Positions 44,902 to 53,758 of a stretch of 64,000 nt of DNA are shown one piece after another. The translations under genes and the position numbers were made by a program. The first letter of the stretch is position 1. Every line of letters starts with the position of its first letter. This stretch comes from an uncultured Bacilli bacterium. GTDB taxonomy: Bacteria > Bacillota_I > Bacilli_A > RF39 > UBA660. Below the pieces are notes generated by a model. That model saw only the letters and a program-made list of their open reading frames with translations, did no database searches and was not told where the DNA came from. The stretch is from NCBI GenBank assembly GCA_934101645.1, contig CAKORX010000001.1, forward strand, positions 124,001-188,000, read 5' to 3'.

Positions 44902-45408
44902 CTATTTTCTTTTAAATTTTCTTGTAAAAGGATGGTCTATTGTTTGCCAGCATTTTTCAGTATTTTGTTTATCTGAGCAATTTTCAAAGCTACAATTATT
45001 AGGGCAAATATTTTCTAAGTGATCAACACCAATATAGTCCATATAATCCACAGGGCATCCATTATTACCACCTAAAGTTGGATAAATACCTTTTTTAAAA
45101 TCCTCATAAAATATTATCGAAGGCACAACATCTTCATCATCATAAGGTGAAAATGACTTAACAAATGTTATACCTGGAATAACCCTTTTTTCATAAAATG
45201 GTCTAACTTCAATTAACGATTTTTCTTCACCTACTTTTACCACTTTATAAAAAAAGTTTTTTATTTTAATAATATTTTGTTCGATGACATAACCTTCTCC
45301 AAGGCAAGAACTACAAATATAACCATACTCACCATCAATAGAACTTATTCCACTTCCATTGCAACAACTACAAACACATTTTATACCATTTATTTTTTCA
45401 ACACTCAT
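44902..45408 (-). CDS. DnaJ-type zinc-ribbon protein, unknown function
   Basis: 168 residues from ATG 45408 (MSVEK), which has GGAGGG 5 nt upstream; the in-frame ATG at 45420 would overlap that site. The N-terminus carries CxxC-N-GSG and CSSCLGEGY (residues about 8-35), the CxxCxGxG pattern of DnaJ zinc centres. A second group of Cys lies near the C-terminus (CPNNCSFENCSDKQNTEKC). Likely zinc-binding. It is a single gene with its own terminator. Confidence 0.75.
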   Translation of the reverse strand: MSVEKINGIKCVCSCCNGSGISSIDGEYGYICSSCLGEGYVIEQNIIKIKNFFYKVVKVGEEKSLIEVRPFYEKRVIPGITFVKSFSPYDDEDVVPSIIFYEDFKKGIYPTLGGNNGCPVDYMDYIGVDHLENICPNNCSFENCSDKQNTEKCWQTIDHPFTRKFKRK

Positions 45409-45525
45409 AAAACCCTCCAAATTTCCGTTATACTATAACACATTTCTTTTACACTTGCAAATAATTAGAAAATGTATTATTTTAATAAGTATAAGGTATA
45501 TTATATTTAGAAAAGATGATAAAAT

Positions 45526-46413
45526 TTGGAAAAATCAATTGTATACTTTACAAAAAAGATTGACAGTGAATCTTTAATAAAAATATATGAAAAATTAGGT
45601 GTCGACTTAAAAGGAAATATTGGTATTAAAGTTTCTACGGGAGAAGATGGAAGCAAAGGTTATCTAAAAAAAGAATTAATTGCTCCCTTAGTTCAAAAAT
45701 TAAATGGCACAATAATTGAGTGTAACACTGCCTACCCTGGAAAAAGGCTAAATACTGAAGACCACTTAAAAGTTGCTGAAAAGCATGGTTTTACATCTTA
45801 TGCAAAAGTTGACATTATGGATAGTGAAGGAGATTTTAAAATACTCGTAAAAAATGGTAAGCATTTAGAATATGATATAGTTGGTTCTCATTTGCAAAAC
45901 TATGATTCAATAATAAACCTAGTTCATGGTAAGGGACATGCAATGTGTGGATTTGGAGCAAACTTAAAAAACCAATCTATTGATATTGCCTCAAGTGCTG
46001 GTAAAGCTTATATTCATAGCTGTGGACAAACCTCTAAAATTCCCGATGCATGGAATGTAAAATATGAGCAAAAAGATTTTATTGAATCAATGGCCGAAGC
46101 TACTAAAGCAGTTAGTGACTACATAAAAGATAATAATAAACAAATAGTTTATATTACTGTAATGAATGCAATTTCTGTTGATTGTGACTGTGATAAAAAT
46201 CAAAAAGATCCAGTTATAAGTGATTTAGGAATTGTGGCATCACTAGATCCTGTAGCAAATGATCAAGCATTTATTGACATGATATGGGCATGTAAAGAAG
46301 ATGGCGTAGAACTTATAAAAGAAAGAATAGATTCTCGTGAAGGAAGGCATATTCTTCCATATGCTGAAAGTCTTGGCCTTGGAAGCACTTCTTACGAACT
46401 TGTTGAAATATAA
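45526..46413 (+). CDS. DUF362 family protein
   Basis: 295 residues starting at TTG; AGAAAAGATGATAAAAT upstream is a weak ribosome site. The DUF362 domain covers most of the length: GNIGIKVSTGEDGSKGYLK, then IIECNTAYPGKRLNT, VHGKGHAMCGFGANLKN and the C-terminal SVDCDCDKNQKDPVISDLG with two Cys. Some DUF362 proteins are iron-sulfur proteins, others are of unknown role; no ferredoxin CxxCxxC is present here. Monocistronic, with a terminator about 75 bp downstream. Confidence 0.85.
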   Translation: MEKSIVYFTKKIDSESLIKIYEKLGVDLKGNIGIKVSTGEDGSKGYLKKELIAPLVQKLNGTIIECNTAYPGKRLNTEDHLKVAEKHGFTSYAKVDIMDSEGDFKILVKNGKHLEYDIVGSHLQNYDSIINLVHGKGHAMCGFGANLKNQSIDIASSAGKAYIHSCGQTSKIPDAWNVKYEQKDFIESMAEATKAVSDYIKDNNKQIVYITVMNAISVDCDCDKNQKDPVISDLGIVASLDPVANDQAFIDMIWACKEDGVELIKERIDSREGRHILPYAESLGLGSTSYELVEI

Positions 46414-46486
46414 AAATATATTATTTAAAAAAACTGAGAAATCACTAAATAATCTTTAGTAATGCCTCAATTATATTGTATTTATT

Positions 46487-46520
46487 AAAAATAGCTTAAA
46501 AATGAATAAGCTATTTTTTT
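46487..46520 (+). terminator. Terminator after the DUF362 gene
   Basis: AAATAGCTTA / TAAGCTATTT stem with an 8-nt loop then T residues. The rest of 46414-46674 is AT-rich sequence in which I see no gene. Confidence 0.8.
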
Positions 46521-46674
46521 ATTAATAATAATTATTAAATAATTCTGGTTTTACACAACTTCATTAAGGATATTATTAATTTATCAATATATAATTCAAA
46601 TTTTTATACTACATAATTAAAGAATATTTTATTGCATCTAACATATTTTATAGCACAATATTACTTACTATATC

Positions 46675-47952
46675 CTACTTTCTCCAAATGATTTCCCATT
46701 CCTTTCTGTTAAAAGAGAAAATTTCGTGTTCATTTTTTGAAAAATATACATATTGGAAGTTAGGTGCTTGAACTTTTCCAAAACATTTATCATTTTTTAA
46801 CATCATGTCATAATTATATCTACTTATTTGAACTTTCCAACCAGTATTAATATTTCTCAGTCTTACAATCTGTGTACCCTTTTTATCTTCAAAAGCCTCT
46901 TTAATTGTAAAAATTCCTGATGGCACTTTTTCATAATTTATCTTATATCTTTTTTTATCCTTTATAATAATCACGTACTCGACTTTGCCAGTTTCCGAAT
47001 ATTTAATATCAATTATTTTATCAATAGTTTTTTTTAGAAGTTTTTCAAATCTATATTTACATCTATCTTTTTTTTTAGATAAATATGCACAATCATAGCA
47101 AATATTATTTGCATTAATAAAATGATTGACAGCAGGACACCAAGAATATGATTTTACACCAAAAAGTATGTCTTCAGGATAGAAAACTTGATCTGATAAA
47201 TCATCTATAGAATATTTTCTCATACTTAGATTTCTATCAAAACTTCCATCATGAAGAAATTTTACTTCTATATATTTGTCAACAAAATCATAATCATATA
47301 AATTATTATTTCCACCCGACAGAAATGTATCTGGTGAAATAGAAGATGTTTCATCAACATGATGAAGATAAGCATATTCTAGTAATTCATCATTAGTTAA
47401 ACTTAATTCTTTATAATCGGGAATGGAACACCAGATATTATTAAATTCTTGCAAATAGACATCAACCATTTTAGAATCATATCCTCTAAGATTAATCAAA
47501 CTATTATTCCATGAATAATTGCAATCATAGTACTCTTTAATATCTCCATTTAAAAATGCTGTCGTAGCATCAAAAATCCATATAACCTTATAACCTAATG
47601 AATTATAAAAAATATTTCTTTCCTTAAATTCATCGTATTTTATATGACTGTGTTGAAATTCGATAACCGTATTTTTTATAAAAACATCTGCTCTATGCTT
47701 TTCCTCTCCTTTTCTAAATACAACTTCTTGATTATCTATAGGAAACTGATTTTGCCATGAACTATGCCACTCAGACATATCATAATGCCAACCATCACAA
47801 GTTGAAGTAGATAAATGAGAAAAATGATGTATTTTAATGTTACCCCTTTTTATGCATAATTCTCCACCACAGGTTGGACAATAGTATTTTTCTTTACGAC
47901 TTGCATCGTCAACATGTATTCTAACTTTATTTTTATCATATGCAATAATCAT
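46675..47952 (-). CDS. CoiA-like competence-type protein with nuclease-like core
   Basis: 425 residues. A zinc ribbon at the start (KYYCPTCGGELCIKRG) is followed by HHFSHLS and WHSSWQNQFP, then RADVFIKNTVIEFQHSHI and YKVIWIFDA, the order seen in CoiA family proteins with a PD-(D/E)xK-like core (Asp, Glu and Gln in ADVF...EFQHS). CoiA is linked to natural transformation and to recombination after uptake. A second Cys cluster (CPAVNHFI, CYDCAYL, CKYRF) follows. No other competence gene is nearby. Intact. Confidence 0.8.
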   Translation of the reverse strand: MIIAYDKNKVRIHVDDASRKEKYYCPTCGGELCIKRGNIKIHHFSHLSTSTCDGWHYDMSEWHSSWQNQFPIDNQEVVFRKGEEKHRADVFIKNTVIEFQHSHIKYDEFKERNIFYNSLGYKVIWIFDATTAFLNGDIKEYYDCNYSWNNSLINLRGYDSKMVDVYLQEFNNIWCSIPDYKELSLTNDELLEYAYLHHVDETSSISPDTFLSGGNNNLYDYDFVDKYIEVKFLHDGSFDRNLSMRKYSIDDLSDQVFYPEDILFGVKSYSWCPAVNHFINANNICYDCAYLSKKKDRCKYRFEKLLKKTIDKIIDIKYSETGKVEYVIIIKDKKRYKINYEKVPSGIFTIKEAFEDKKGTQIVRLRNINTGWKVQISRYNYDMMLKNDKCFGKVQAPNFQYVYFSKNEHEIFSFNRKEWEIIWRK

Positions 47953-48131
47953 AATATACCTCTTGGTAAAGTATTATAACACAATTATTATTCTATAAAA
48001 AACATATAGTTATTGTCCTTGCTTAATAAAATATATTCTATAATTACCTTTTTGCTGTATAAAAAGATAATATATTAGATACTAATTTCAAATCTAAATA
48101 AAATTCTTGTAAAAAATTAAACACATGATAG

Positions 48132-48299
48132 TGCTTTAAATTAAACGATAATAATCAAATTGAAAAAAGTAAACTATTAACATGCCCTAAATGTGGGAAC
48201 AAATTATTATTAAAAGTGGCAAAATACGGAAAACATACCGGAGAAAAATTTTATGGCTGCTCTAATTATCCAAATTGTAAATATATAAAAAAAATATAA
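48132..48299 (+). pseudogene. Remnant topoisomerase-type zinc-ribbon C-terminus
   Basis: Open frame bounded by TAG 48129-48131 and TAA 48297-48299 with no usable start codon. It encodes CPKCGN...KFYGCSNYPNCKYIKKI, the four-Cys ribbon of topoisomerase I and of some nucleases. It is therefore a leftover C-terminal piece of a larger protein. The rest of 47953-48316 shows no gene. Confidence 0.6.
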
Positions 48300-48316
48300 T
48301 ATAAAACGACTTATAA

Positions 48317-48979
48317 CTACTTTTTTATCGTATAATAAAAACCAGCTAATAAAGAGCTTGATAGTAAAATGCCACCAATAATGTCTGTAAGCCAGTGAAC
48401 GCCAGAAAAAAGTCTTCCTATGGGAATTAAAAACATTAAAACAAGAGAAATAATACTAACAATTTTTAAAAAGTTATATTTCTTATATAAATTTTTATTG
48501 AAAATAATAGCACTTCCACATACACATAAACTTAATATGGTGTGAGATGATGGATAAGATGGTTCTAACAAATAATCATTTGTTATTAATAAAACAGGTC
48601 TATAATTTACTACTACTTTTTCAAAAAATACATAGAAAATTAAAACAACTATATAAAATCCTAACAATTTATATAAATTTTTATCAACTTTTTTAAAACT
48701 TTTAGTTCTTACTAGTTCAATTAAGCCTATTAAACCATAAACTAAAACAATTAATAAAGAAACAATTCCTAATACTTCAGTTATTTTATAAAGAGCACGA
48801 TTATATCCAATTAACATTTGAAAATGTCCATTTAAAAATGCAAATCCAACCTTTGAGTCATTTGGACCAATACTTTTTACATCAACAAATTTTAAAAGTA
48901 TTGTAAAAACTACAAATATTATAAATAATCCTATTGAGATTATTAAACTTTTAGTCTTCTTCAAACTTACCACTTCCAA
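48317..48979 (-). CDS. PAP2-family membrane phosphatase
   Basis: Up to 220 residues; both in-frame starts are TTG (48979, or 48964 which leaves GGAAGTGG as ribosome site and is likelier). Six membrane helices. The PAP2 motifs are SYPSSHTILSL and GRLFSGVHWLTDIIGG with the catalytic His pair; the first motif lies just before, near residue 115, in partial form. Members dephosphorylate lipid phosphates such as undecaprenyl-diphosphate or phosphatidic acid. It is divergent from the two-component operon. Confidence 0.85.
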   Translation of the reverse strand: MEVVSLKKTKSLIISIGLFIIFVVFTILLKFVDVKSIGPNDSKVGFAFLNGHFQMLIGYNRALYKITEVLGIVSLLIVLVYGLIGLIELVRTKSFKKVDKNLYKLLGFYIVVLIFYVFFEKVVVNYRPVLLITNDYLLEPSYPSSHTILSLCVCGSAIIFNKNLYKKYNFLKIVSIISLVLMFLIPIGRLFSGVHWLTDIIGGILLSSSLLAGFYYTIKK

Positions 48980-49047
48980 TTATATATTAAGTTTAACTTA
49001 AAATAATCAATTAATCAATAAAAATTATGTTATAATAAAATAGTAAA

Positions 49048-49080
49048 TTTAAGGTTTATTTAAGATAAAATAACTAATAT
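49048..49080 (+). promoter_or_regulatory. CiaR-type box and promoter of the two-component operon
   Basis: TTTAAG (49048-49053), N5, TTTAAG (49059-49064), 10 bp, then TAATAT as -10 (49075-49080). Same layout as two further sites at 50970 and 52098. Likely autoregulation. Confidence 0.75.
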
Positions 49081-49098
49081 ATTTTAGGGTGGTGTTTT

Positions 49099-49791
49099 AT
49101 GAACATTCTTATTATTGAAGATGAATTTAATTTAGCGGATGCTGTTGCAAGTATGCTTAAATCGCAAAAATATTTGGTAAATATTTGCACTGATGGAATA
49201 ACAGGTGAAGATGAAGCTTTAACCGGAATGTATGATTTAATAATTTTAGACGTCATGTTACCACATAAAAACGGTTTTGATATTTTAAAAAATATTAAAT
49301 TAAACAAAATTAAATCTAAAATAATTATGCTTACTGCTAAAAGTAATATTAGTGATAAGCTCGAAGGATTTAATGATGGCGCTAATGATTATTTAACTAA
49401 GCCTTTTCACATGGAAGAACTTCTTGCAAGAGTAAATGTACAATTAAGAAGAAATGACAATGGAACAAATTTAATTGAATATGGTGATATATCCTTAAAC
49501 CTAGAAAAATTAATTTTAAAAAATAATAAAACAAATGATGAAATTAATATTATCGGTAAGGAATTTAATCTTCTTGAATTACTTATAAATAATTCAAATA
49601 ACATAATCTCTAAAGAACAAATATTTAATAAGATATGGGGCTATGATAGTGACTCTGATATTAATAGTTTAGAGGTATATATGTCATTTTTAAGAAAAAA
49701 ATTAAAATTAATAAATTCTAAAGTTAAAATTAAAGTTATACGAAATATGGGTTATAAATTGGAGTTGCAAAATGAAAAAATTAAAATCTAA
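49099..49791 (+). CDS. OmpR-family response regulator, CiaR-like
   Basis: 230 residues. Receiver domain (1-118) with acidic pocket in IIEDEFNLA, phospho-acceptor Asp in LIILDVMLP (near 53), Thr in IIMLTAKS and Lys in YLTKPFH. DNA-binding winged helix (about 130-225) ends with VIRNMGYKLE. The gene overlaps the kinase by 20 bp. Direct-repeat boxes TTTAAG-N5-TTTAAG upstream of this gene, the HtrA gene and the next unit equal the published CiaR consensus of Streptococcus pneumoniae, and CiaR controls htrA there too, so I read this as CiaR-like. Sequence orthology was not tested. Confidence 0.93.
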   Translation: MNILIIEDEFNLADAVASMLKSQKYLVNICTDGITGEDEALTGMYDLIILDVMLPHKNGFDILKNIKLNKIKSKIIMLTAKSNISDKLEGFNDGANDYLTKPFHMEELLARVNVQLRRNDNGTNLIEYGDISLNLEKLILKNNKTNDEINIIGKEFNLLELLINNSNNIISKEQIFNKIWGYDSDSDINSLEVYMSFLRKKLKLINSKVKIKVIRNMGYKLELQNEKIKI

Positions 49792-50959
49792 AGTTTTTTT
49801 TACAATAAGTAGTATTTTAACAATATTTATATTTTCGGTATTTATCTTTACAAATATTAATGCATATAAAGAGAAAAAAGATAATATTGAAAATGTATTA
49901 AATAAAATGCTAGAATCCTCAAATAATAATTTACTTGACCAAAACTATAAAAAGGTTTTTATGGACTTTACTGTATATAATGTAATTCTTGATGAATCCG
50001 GAGGTTACAAAGAAACTGTTAGTCATACATTCGAGGATATAATTGACATAGTAAAAATTAAAAATATTGCTAATAAAATTATTAAAATGCATAACTCAAA
50101 TTATTATATAGGAAACCTTTACACTCACAAGTATGCTTATGCATTTACAAATTCAAATAGTTTAATAATAATGGATAATACGCTTATAAAAAGTGATTTA
50201 TTGAAAACATTTATAACTACTTTAATTATATTTATCATAATGGAAGCCCTTGTGGTAGCTCTCGCCTACACTTTAACAAACTGGATTACCGTACCTGTAA
50301 GTGAAAGCTTTGAAAAGCAGAAAAGATTTATTGCAGATGCCTCACATGAACTTAAAACGCCACTTACCGTTATCGGAGCAAGTTGTGATGCCTATTTTAA
50401 TGATAAAAATGAAAAATGGATTCACAATATTAAAAGTGAATCAGAGAAAATGAACAAACTTGTTATTGAATTATTAGATTTAGCATCGCTAGATAGAGAT
50501 AAAAATATTGATATGAAAGAAGAAAATCTTTCTAAAATTACTGAAGGAGAAATTCTTACATTTGAAAGTTTATTTTATGAAAAAAATATTAAATTAAAAT
50601 ATGATGTAAAGAAAAATATTAAATGTTTTTGCAATAGCGACATGATAAAAGAACTTCTTGGAATACTTATTGATAATGCAATAAAACATACTAAAGGAAA
50701 AGTTATTATTAACTTATATAAAGCTGGAAAAGACATTGTTTTAGAGGTTAAAAATGATGGTGAAAAAATCAAAAAAGAAGATGAGAAAAAAATATTTGAA
50801 AGATTTTATAAAGTTGATGAATCAAGAAATCGAGACAGTAATAGATATGGTCTTGGTCTTGCAATAGCAAAAGAAATTGTATTAAAACATAATGGTACAA
50901 TAACTGCAAGTTCAAAAAATGAATATACTATTTTTAAAGTAACATTAAGCCAAAAATAA
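49772..50959 (+). CDS. Sensor histidine kinase, CiaH-like
   Basis: 395 residues. Two membrane helices (about 8-28 and 147-170) enclose an extracellular sensor of about 120 residues. The phospho-acceptor His lies in FIADASHELKTPLTVIG (near 192). The ATPase has N-box ELLGILIDNAIKH, F-box FERFYKVD and G-box YGLGLAIAK. It should phosphorylate the overlapping response regulator. The short linker without a full HAMP and the FIADASHELKTPL segment fit CiaH-type kinases. A hairpin terminator follows directly. Confidence 0.93.
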   Translation: MKKLKSKVFFTISSILTIFIFSVFIFTNINAYKEKKDNIENVLNKMLESSNNNLLDQNYKKVFMDFTVYNVILDESGGYKETVSHTFEDIIDIVKIKNIANKIIKMHNSNYYIGNLYTHKYAYAFTNSNSLIIMDNTLIKSDLLKTFITTLIIFIIMEALVVALAYTLTNWITVPVSESFEKQKRFIADASHELKTPLTVIGASCDAYFNDKNEKWIHNIKSESEKMNKLVIELLDLASLDRDKNIDMKEENLSKITEGEILTFESLFYEKNIKLKYDVKKNIKCFCNSDMIKELLGILIDNAIKHTKGKVIINLYKAGKDIVLEVKNDGEKIKKEDEKKIFERFYKVDESRNRDSNRYGLGLAIAKEIVLKHNGTITASSKNEYTIFKVTLSQK

Positions 50960-50972
50960 TTGGCTTTTTTTT
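50947..50972 (+). terminator. Terminator of the two-component operon
   Basis: AAGCCA / TGGCTT with a T-run; the last T residues run into the next TTTAAG box, so terminator and promoter are packed together. Confidence 0.75.
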
Positions 50973-51002
50973 AAGGTTTATTTAAGATAACAATTTTAAA
51001 AT
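50970..51002 (+). promoter_or_regulatory. CiaR-type box and promoter of the HtrA-like gene
   Basis: TTTAAG (50970-50975), N5 GTTTA, TTTAAG (50981-50986), 10 bp, TAAAAT (50997-51002). The first 17 bases equal those of the box at 49048. Confidence 0.75.
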
Positions 51003-51022
51003 TATCATGTAAGGAGGAAAAG

Positions 51023-52102
51023 ATGGAAAATAAAACAAAAAATATATTTACAATAATTGGTTCATTTTTTATTGGAGTAATGCTTACAATTGTAACTTTC
51101 TATAACTACCCTACTTTGATAAATCAAAATAAAACAGTTTATGAAAAAAATGTTACAATCACTGATACTGGTTTGTCTGAGTCAGTTAGTAAGGTTTATA
51201 ACAGTGTAGCAATTATTTCAAATTATGTTAATGATGAGTTATATGCATCAGGAAGTGGCTTCATTTATAAAATTGATGGAAACGATACTTATATAATTAC
51301 AAATCATCACGTTATTGAAAATGGTCAAACATTTAAAGTAACTTATTCAAATAACAAAACTATAGACGCAGTTTTAGTTGGTAGTGATGAATATACAGAT
51401 ATTGCCGTATTAAAAGTTGCTACTGTAGATGGTTATAATGCAGTTACTATAGGAGAAAGTGATAAGGTAAATCCCGGAGATACAACATTTGTCTTAGGAA
51501 CTCCACTTGATAGTACTTACTCATTTACTGTTACAAGAGGAATTATTTCTGGTAAAGAAAGACTTGTTGAAGTAAGCAGCTCTAACAATAATGATTTTGT
51601 TATAAATGTAATTCAAACTGATGCAGCAGTTAACTCTGGTAATAGTGGTGGTCCACTTTGTAATGCTAATGGTGAAGTTATAGGAGTTGTTAATGCTAAA
51701 CTTTCCGGAACAGGAATCGAAGGTATGGGATTTGCTATTCCTATTGAAACTGCCACAAAAAAAGCTGATGAAATTATAAATAATAAAGTTACTGAATATC
51801 CATATATAGGTGTTTCAATTGCAAATGTTAGTAATTTAAAAAATTCTTTTAAATATCAAAATATTACAGTAAGTAATGGTGTTTATGTTGTAAGTATTGA
51901 AAAAAGCTCTCCTGCCTATGGCAAACTTGAAAATGGTGACATTATTGTTAAAGTAAATGAGGTGGATGTAAGTAATATTGCCTACTTTAGATATGAGTTA
52001 TATAAATGTAACGTAAATGACGAAATTACTATTACTGTTTTACGTAACAATAAAGAAAAAGATATAAAAATTAAATTAACTGCAAAAAATAAAAATATTT
52101 AA
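51023..52102 (+). CDS. HtrA/DegP-like membrane serine protease with PDZ domain
   Basis: 359 residues. One N-terminal helix (about 10-30), trypsin-like domain (about 55-245) and a PDZ domain (about 255-350). Catalytic triad: His in ITNHHVIEN, Asp in EYTDIAVLK, Ser in NSGNSGGPL. It degrades misfolded proteins outside the membrane under envelope stress. AGGAGG precedes the ATG. The promoter carries a TTTAAG-N5-TTTAAG box shared with the two-component operon, so it is probably a direct target. In streptococci htrA is a known CiaR target. Confidence 0.95.
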   Translation: MENKTKNIFTIIGSFFIGVMLTIVTFYNYPTLINQNKTVYEKNVTITDTGLSESVSKVYNSVAIISNYVNDELYASGSGFIYKIDGNDTYIITNHHVIENGQTFKVTYSNNKTIDAVLVGSDEYTDIAVLKVATVDGYNAVTIGESDKVNPGDTTFVLGTPLDSTYSFTVTRGIISGKERLVEVSSSNNNDFVINVIQTDAAVNSGNSGGPLCNANGEVIGVVNAKLSGTGIEGMGFAIPIETATKKADEIINNKVTEYPYIGVSIANVSNLKNSFKYQNITVSNGVYVVSIEKSSPAYGKLENGDIIVKVNEVDVSNIAYFRYELYKCNVNDEITITVLRNNKEKDIKIKLTAKNKNI

Positions 52103-52130
52103 GTTTCATTTAAGGCCTATGTTATATTAT
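52098..52130 (+). promoter_or_regulatory. Third CiaR-type box and promoter
   Basis: TTTAAG (52098-52103), N5 TTTCA, TTTAAG (52109-52114), 10 bp, TATTAT (52125-52130). The box overlaps the htrA stop codon. The transcript would begin near 52137 and run into the small thioredoxin-fold gene after a leader of about 110 nt. Confidence 0.7.
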
Positions 52131-52247
52131 TAAATTGTGATAGAAAGGAGAATAAAATATAAGTTAAAAAAATAAATTAAAAAATAATAATAATTAATGA
52201 TTTAAAATAATTTTTTCAAAAACTACTACTTTGAAAGGAGGTGGGAT

Positions 52248-52487
52248 ATGAAGATACAGATTATCGGGGAAAATTCAAGTAATCGTATGAAACTCTTAAA
52301 AAACCTTAATAAAGTCACTAAAAACTCCGATATTGATATTGACATTGTTGTCGTAGACGATGAAAAAAGTTTAGAAAAATATAAAAATGTCAATAAACCA
52401 ATATTTATAATAAACGATAAAATAATCAGTAATGGAAAAATTTTAACCGATAGAGAAATTAAAAATTATGTTAAAATATTTGCGTAA
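52248..52487 (+). CDS. Thioredoxin-fold (Thioredoxin_3-like) protein lacking both cysteines
   Basis: 79 residues. The strand order and KPIFIINDKIISNGKILT with its cis-Pro context match the small redox-active disulfide family (normally MKIxILGTGCxxCxxL...PALVINGKVxSxGK). Here the CxxC position reads GENSSNRMKLL, and no Cys occurs anywhere. It therefore cannot do disulfide exchange and may be a binding or structural variant. AAAGGAGGTGGG is a very strong ribosome site. It is preceded by a third CiaR-type promoter and a 110-nt leader that also has an AAAGGAG with no start codon after it. Confidence 0.75.
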   Translation: MKIQIIGENSSNRMKLLKNLNKVTKNSDIDIDIVVVDDEKSLEKYKNVNKPIFIINDKIISNGKILTDREIKNYVKIFA

Positions 52488-52522
52488 GTAATTAAAATAT
52501 ATATAAATAAATCTCACAATTC

Positions 52523-52562
52523 AAGGTTGTTAACGATGTAAGTAAGTTAATAACCTTTTTCT
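52523..52562 (+). terminator. Terminator after the thioredoxin-fold gene
   Basis: AAGGTTGTTAAC / GTTAATAACCTT 12-bp stem (one G-U), 11-nt loop, T-run. Confidence 0.85.
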
Positions 52563-52602
52563 TTTAAACTATGCTATAATTATTTAGTTAGAAGGTGCAT
52601 GT

Positions 52603-53712
52603 ATGGGTAGTTATATAGATATTATTAAAACAGCGTTACTATTTTTTCCAGTAATAGCTTTTTTTATAAGTTTTCCTTTTATATTAATTGAATATCATAA
52701 ATATGGTTCAATTTCTTTATTAAAAACAATTATTATTTATTCTTTTATTCTTTATTTGTTATGTGCTTATTTTTTAATAATTTTACCACTACCAAAATTT
52801 AGTGAGGTAAAGGCACTTACTACTCCAAAAATGCAGTTAATACCTTTTGAATTTATTATAGATTTTATTAAATATTCATCATTTAAAATAAATGACATTC
52901 ATACTTATATTTCCGCTTTAAAAGAATCATATTTTTACGTTCCTTTATATAACATATTTTTAACTTTACCATTTGGAATGTATTTAAAATATTATTTTAA
53001 ATGTAGTTTCAAAAAAACTGTATTTTTAACCTTTTGTTTAAGTTTATTTTTTGAATTAACTCAATTATCTGGTCTATATTTTATTTATCCGCGTGGATAT
53101 AGACTATTTGATGTAGATGATTTATTTTTAAATACTATTGGTGGAACTCTTGGTTATTTAATTATGAAACCATTATCTAAACTTCTTCCTAAACGTGAAG
53201 ACATAGATTATAAAGCCATTGAAAAAGGAAAAAATATCTCTGGTTTAAGAAAACTTACAACAATATGCTTAGATTTATTTTTATTATCATTAATTCAAAT
53301 TGTGTTTTATATTTTTTTAAGAAATTATAAATATACCTTTATAATCACAAGTCCTTTATATTATTTAATTTTACCTCTATTTTTTAAAGGTCAAACTTTT
53401 GCAGAAAAATTTTTAAATATTCAAGTAGTAGATTATGAAAATAATTACAAAGTTATGAAAACTTTGCTAAGAAGGATTTTATTTTTTGCAATATACATTT
53501 TAATGCCTATTATACTTTTTAAAATATATGGATTTATTCATTTAAAAAACGAGTTTATTTTAGGAGTGCTTTTACTATTATGGGTATTTATTTTTGAATT
53601 TTCGTCATTTATAAAATTTTTATTCACTAAAAAAGAGTTACCTTATGAAACTCTTAGCAAGACAAAATTATTAAGTACAGTCAAGCATAACCCAACATCA
53701 AATAATAATTAA
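52603..53712 (+). CDS. VanZ-RDD fusion membrane protein
   Basis: 369 residues. VanZ-like part (about 1-195) with several helices and the FELTQLSGLYFIYPRGYR plus DVDDLFLNTIGGTLGY signature; then an RDD-type part (about 215-350) beginning RKLTTICLDLFLLSL and containing GQTFAEKFLNIQVVD and LLRRILFF. VanZ proteins are linked to low-level glycopeptide (teicoplanin) tolerance; VanZ-RDD fusions are common in Clostridia and Bacilli. Monocistronic, with terminators on both sides. Confidence 0.9.
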   Translation: MGSYIDIIKTALLFFPVIAFFISFPFILIEYHKYGSISLLKTIIIYSFILYLLCAYFLIILPLPKFSEVKALTTPKMQLIPFEFIIDFIKYSSFKINDIHTYISALKESYFYVPLYNIFLTLPFGMYLKYYFKCSFKKTVFLTFCLSLFFELTQLSGLYFIYPRGYRLFDVDDLFLNTIGGTLGYLIMKPLSKLLPKREDIDYKAIEKGKNISGLRKLTTICLDLFLLSLIQIVFYIFLRNYKYTFIITSPLYYLILPLFFKGQTFAEKFLNIQVVDYENNYKVMKTLLRRILFFAIYILMPIILFKIYGFIHLKNEFILGVLLLLWVFIFEFSSFIKFLFTKKELPYETLSKTKLLSTVKHNPTSNNN

Positions 53713-53730
53713 GAAAACACACGTTACCAA

Positions 53731-53757
53731 AAAAAGTCCATATTTATGGGCTTTTTT
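53731..53757. terminator. Bidirectional terminator
   Basis: AAAAAGTCCAT / ATGGGCTTTTT stem (one G-U pair) between convergent genes. Confidence 0.8.
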
Positions 53758-53758
53758 A

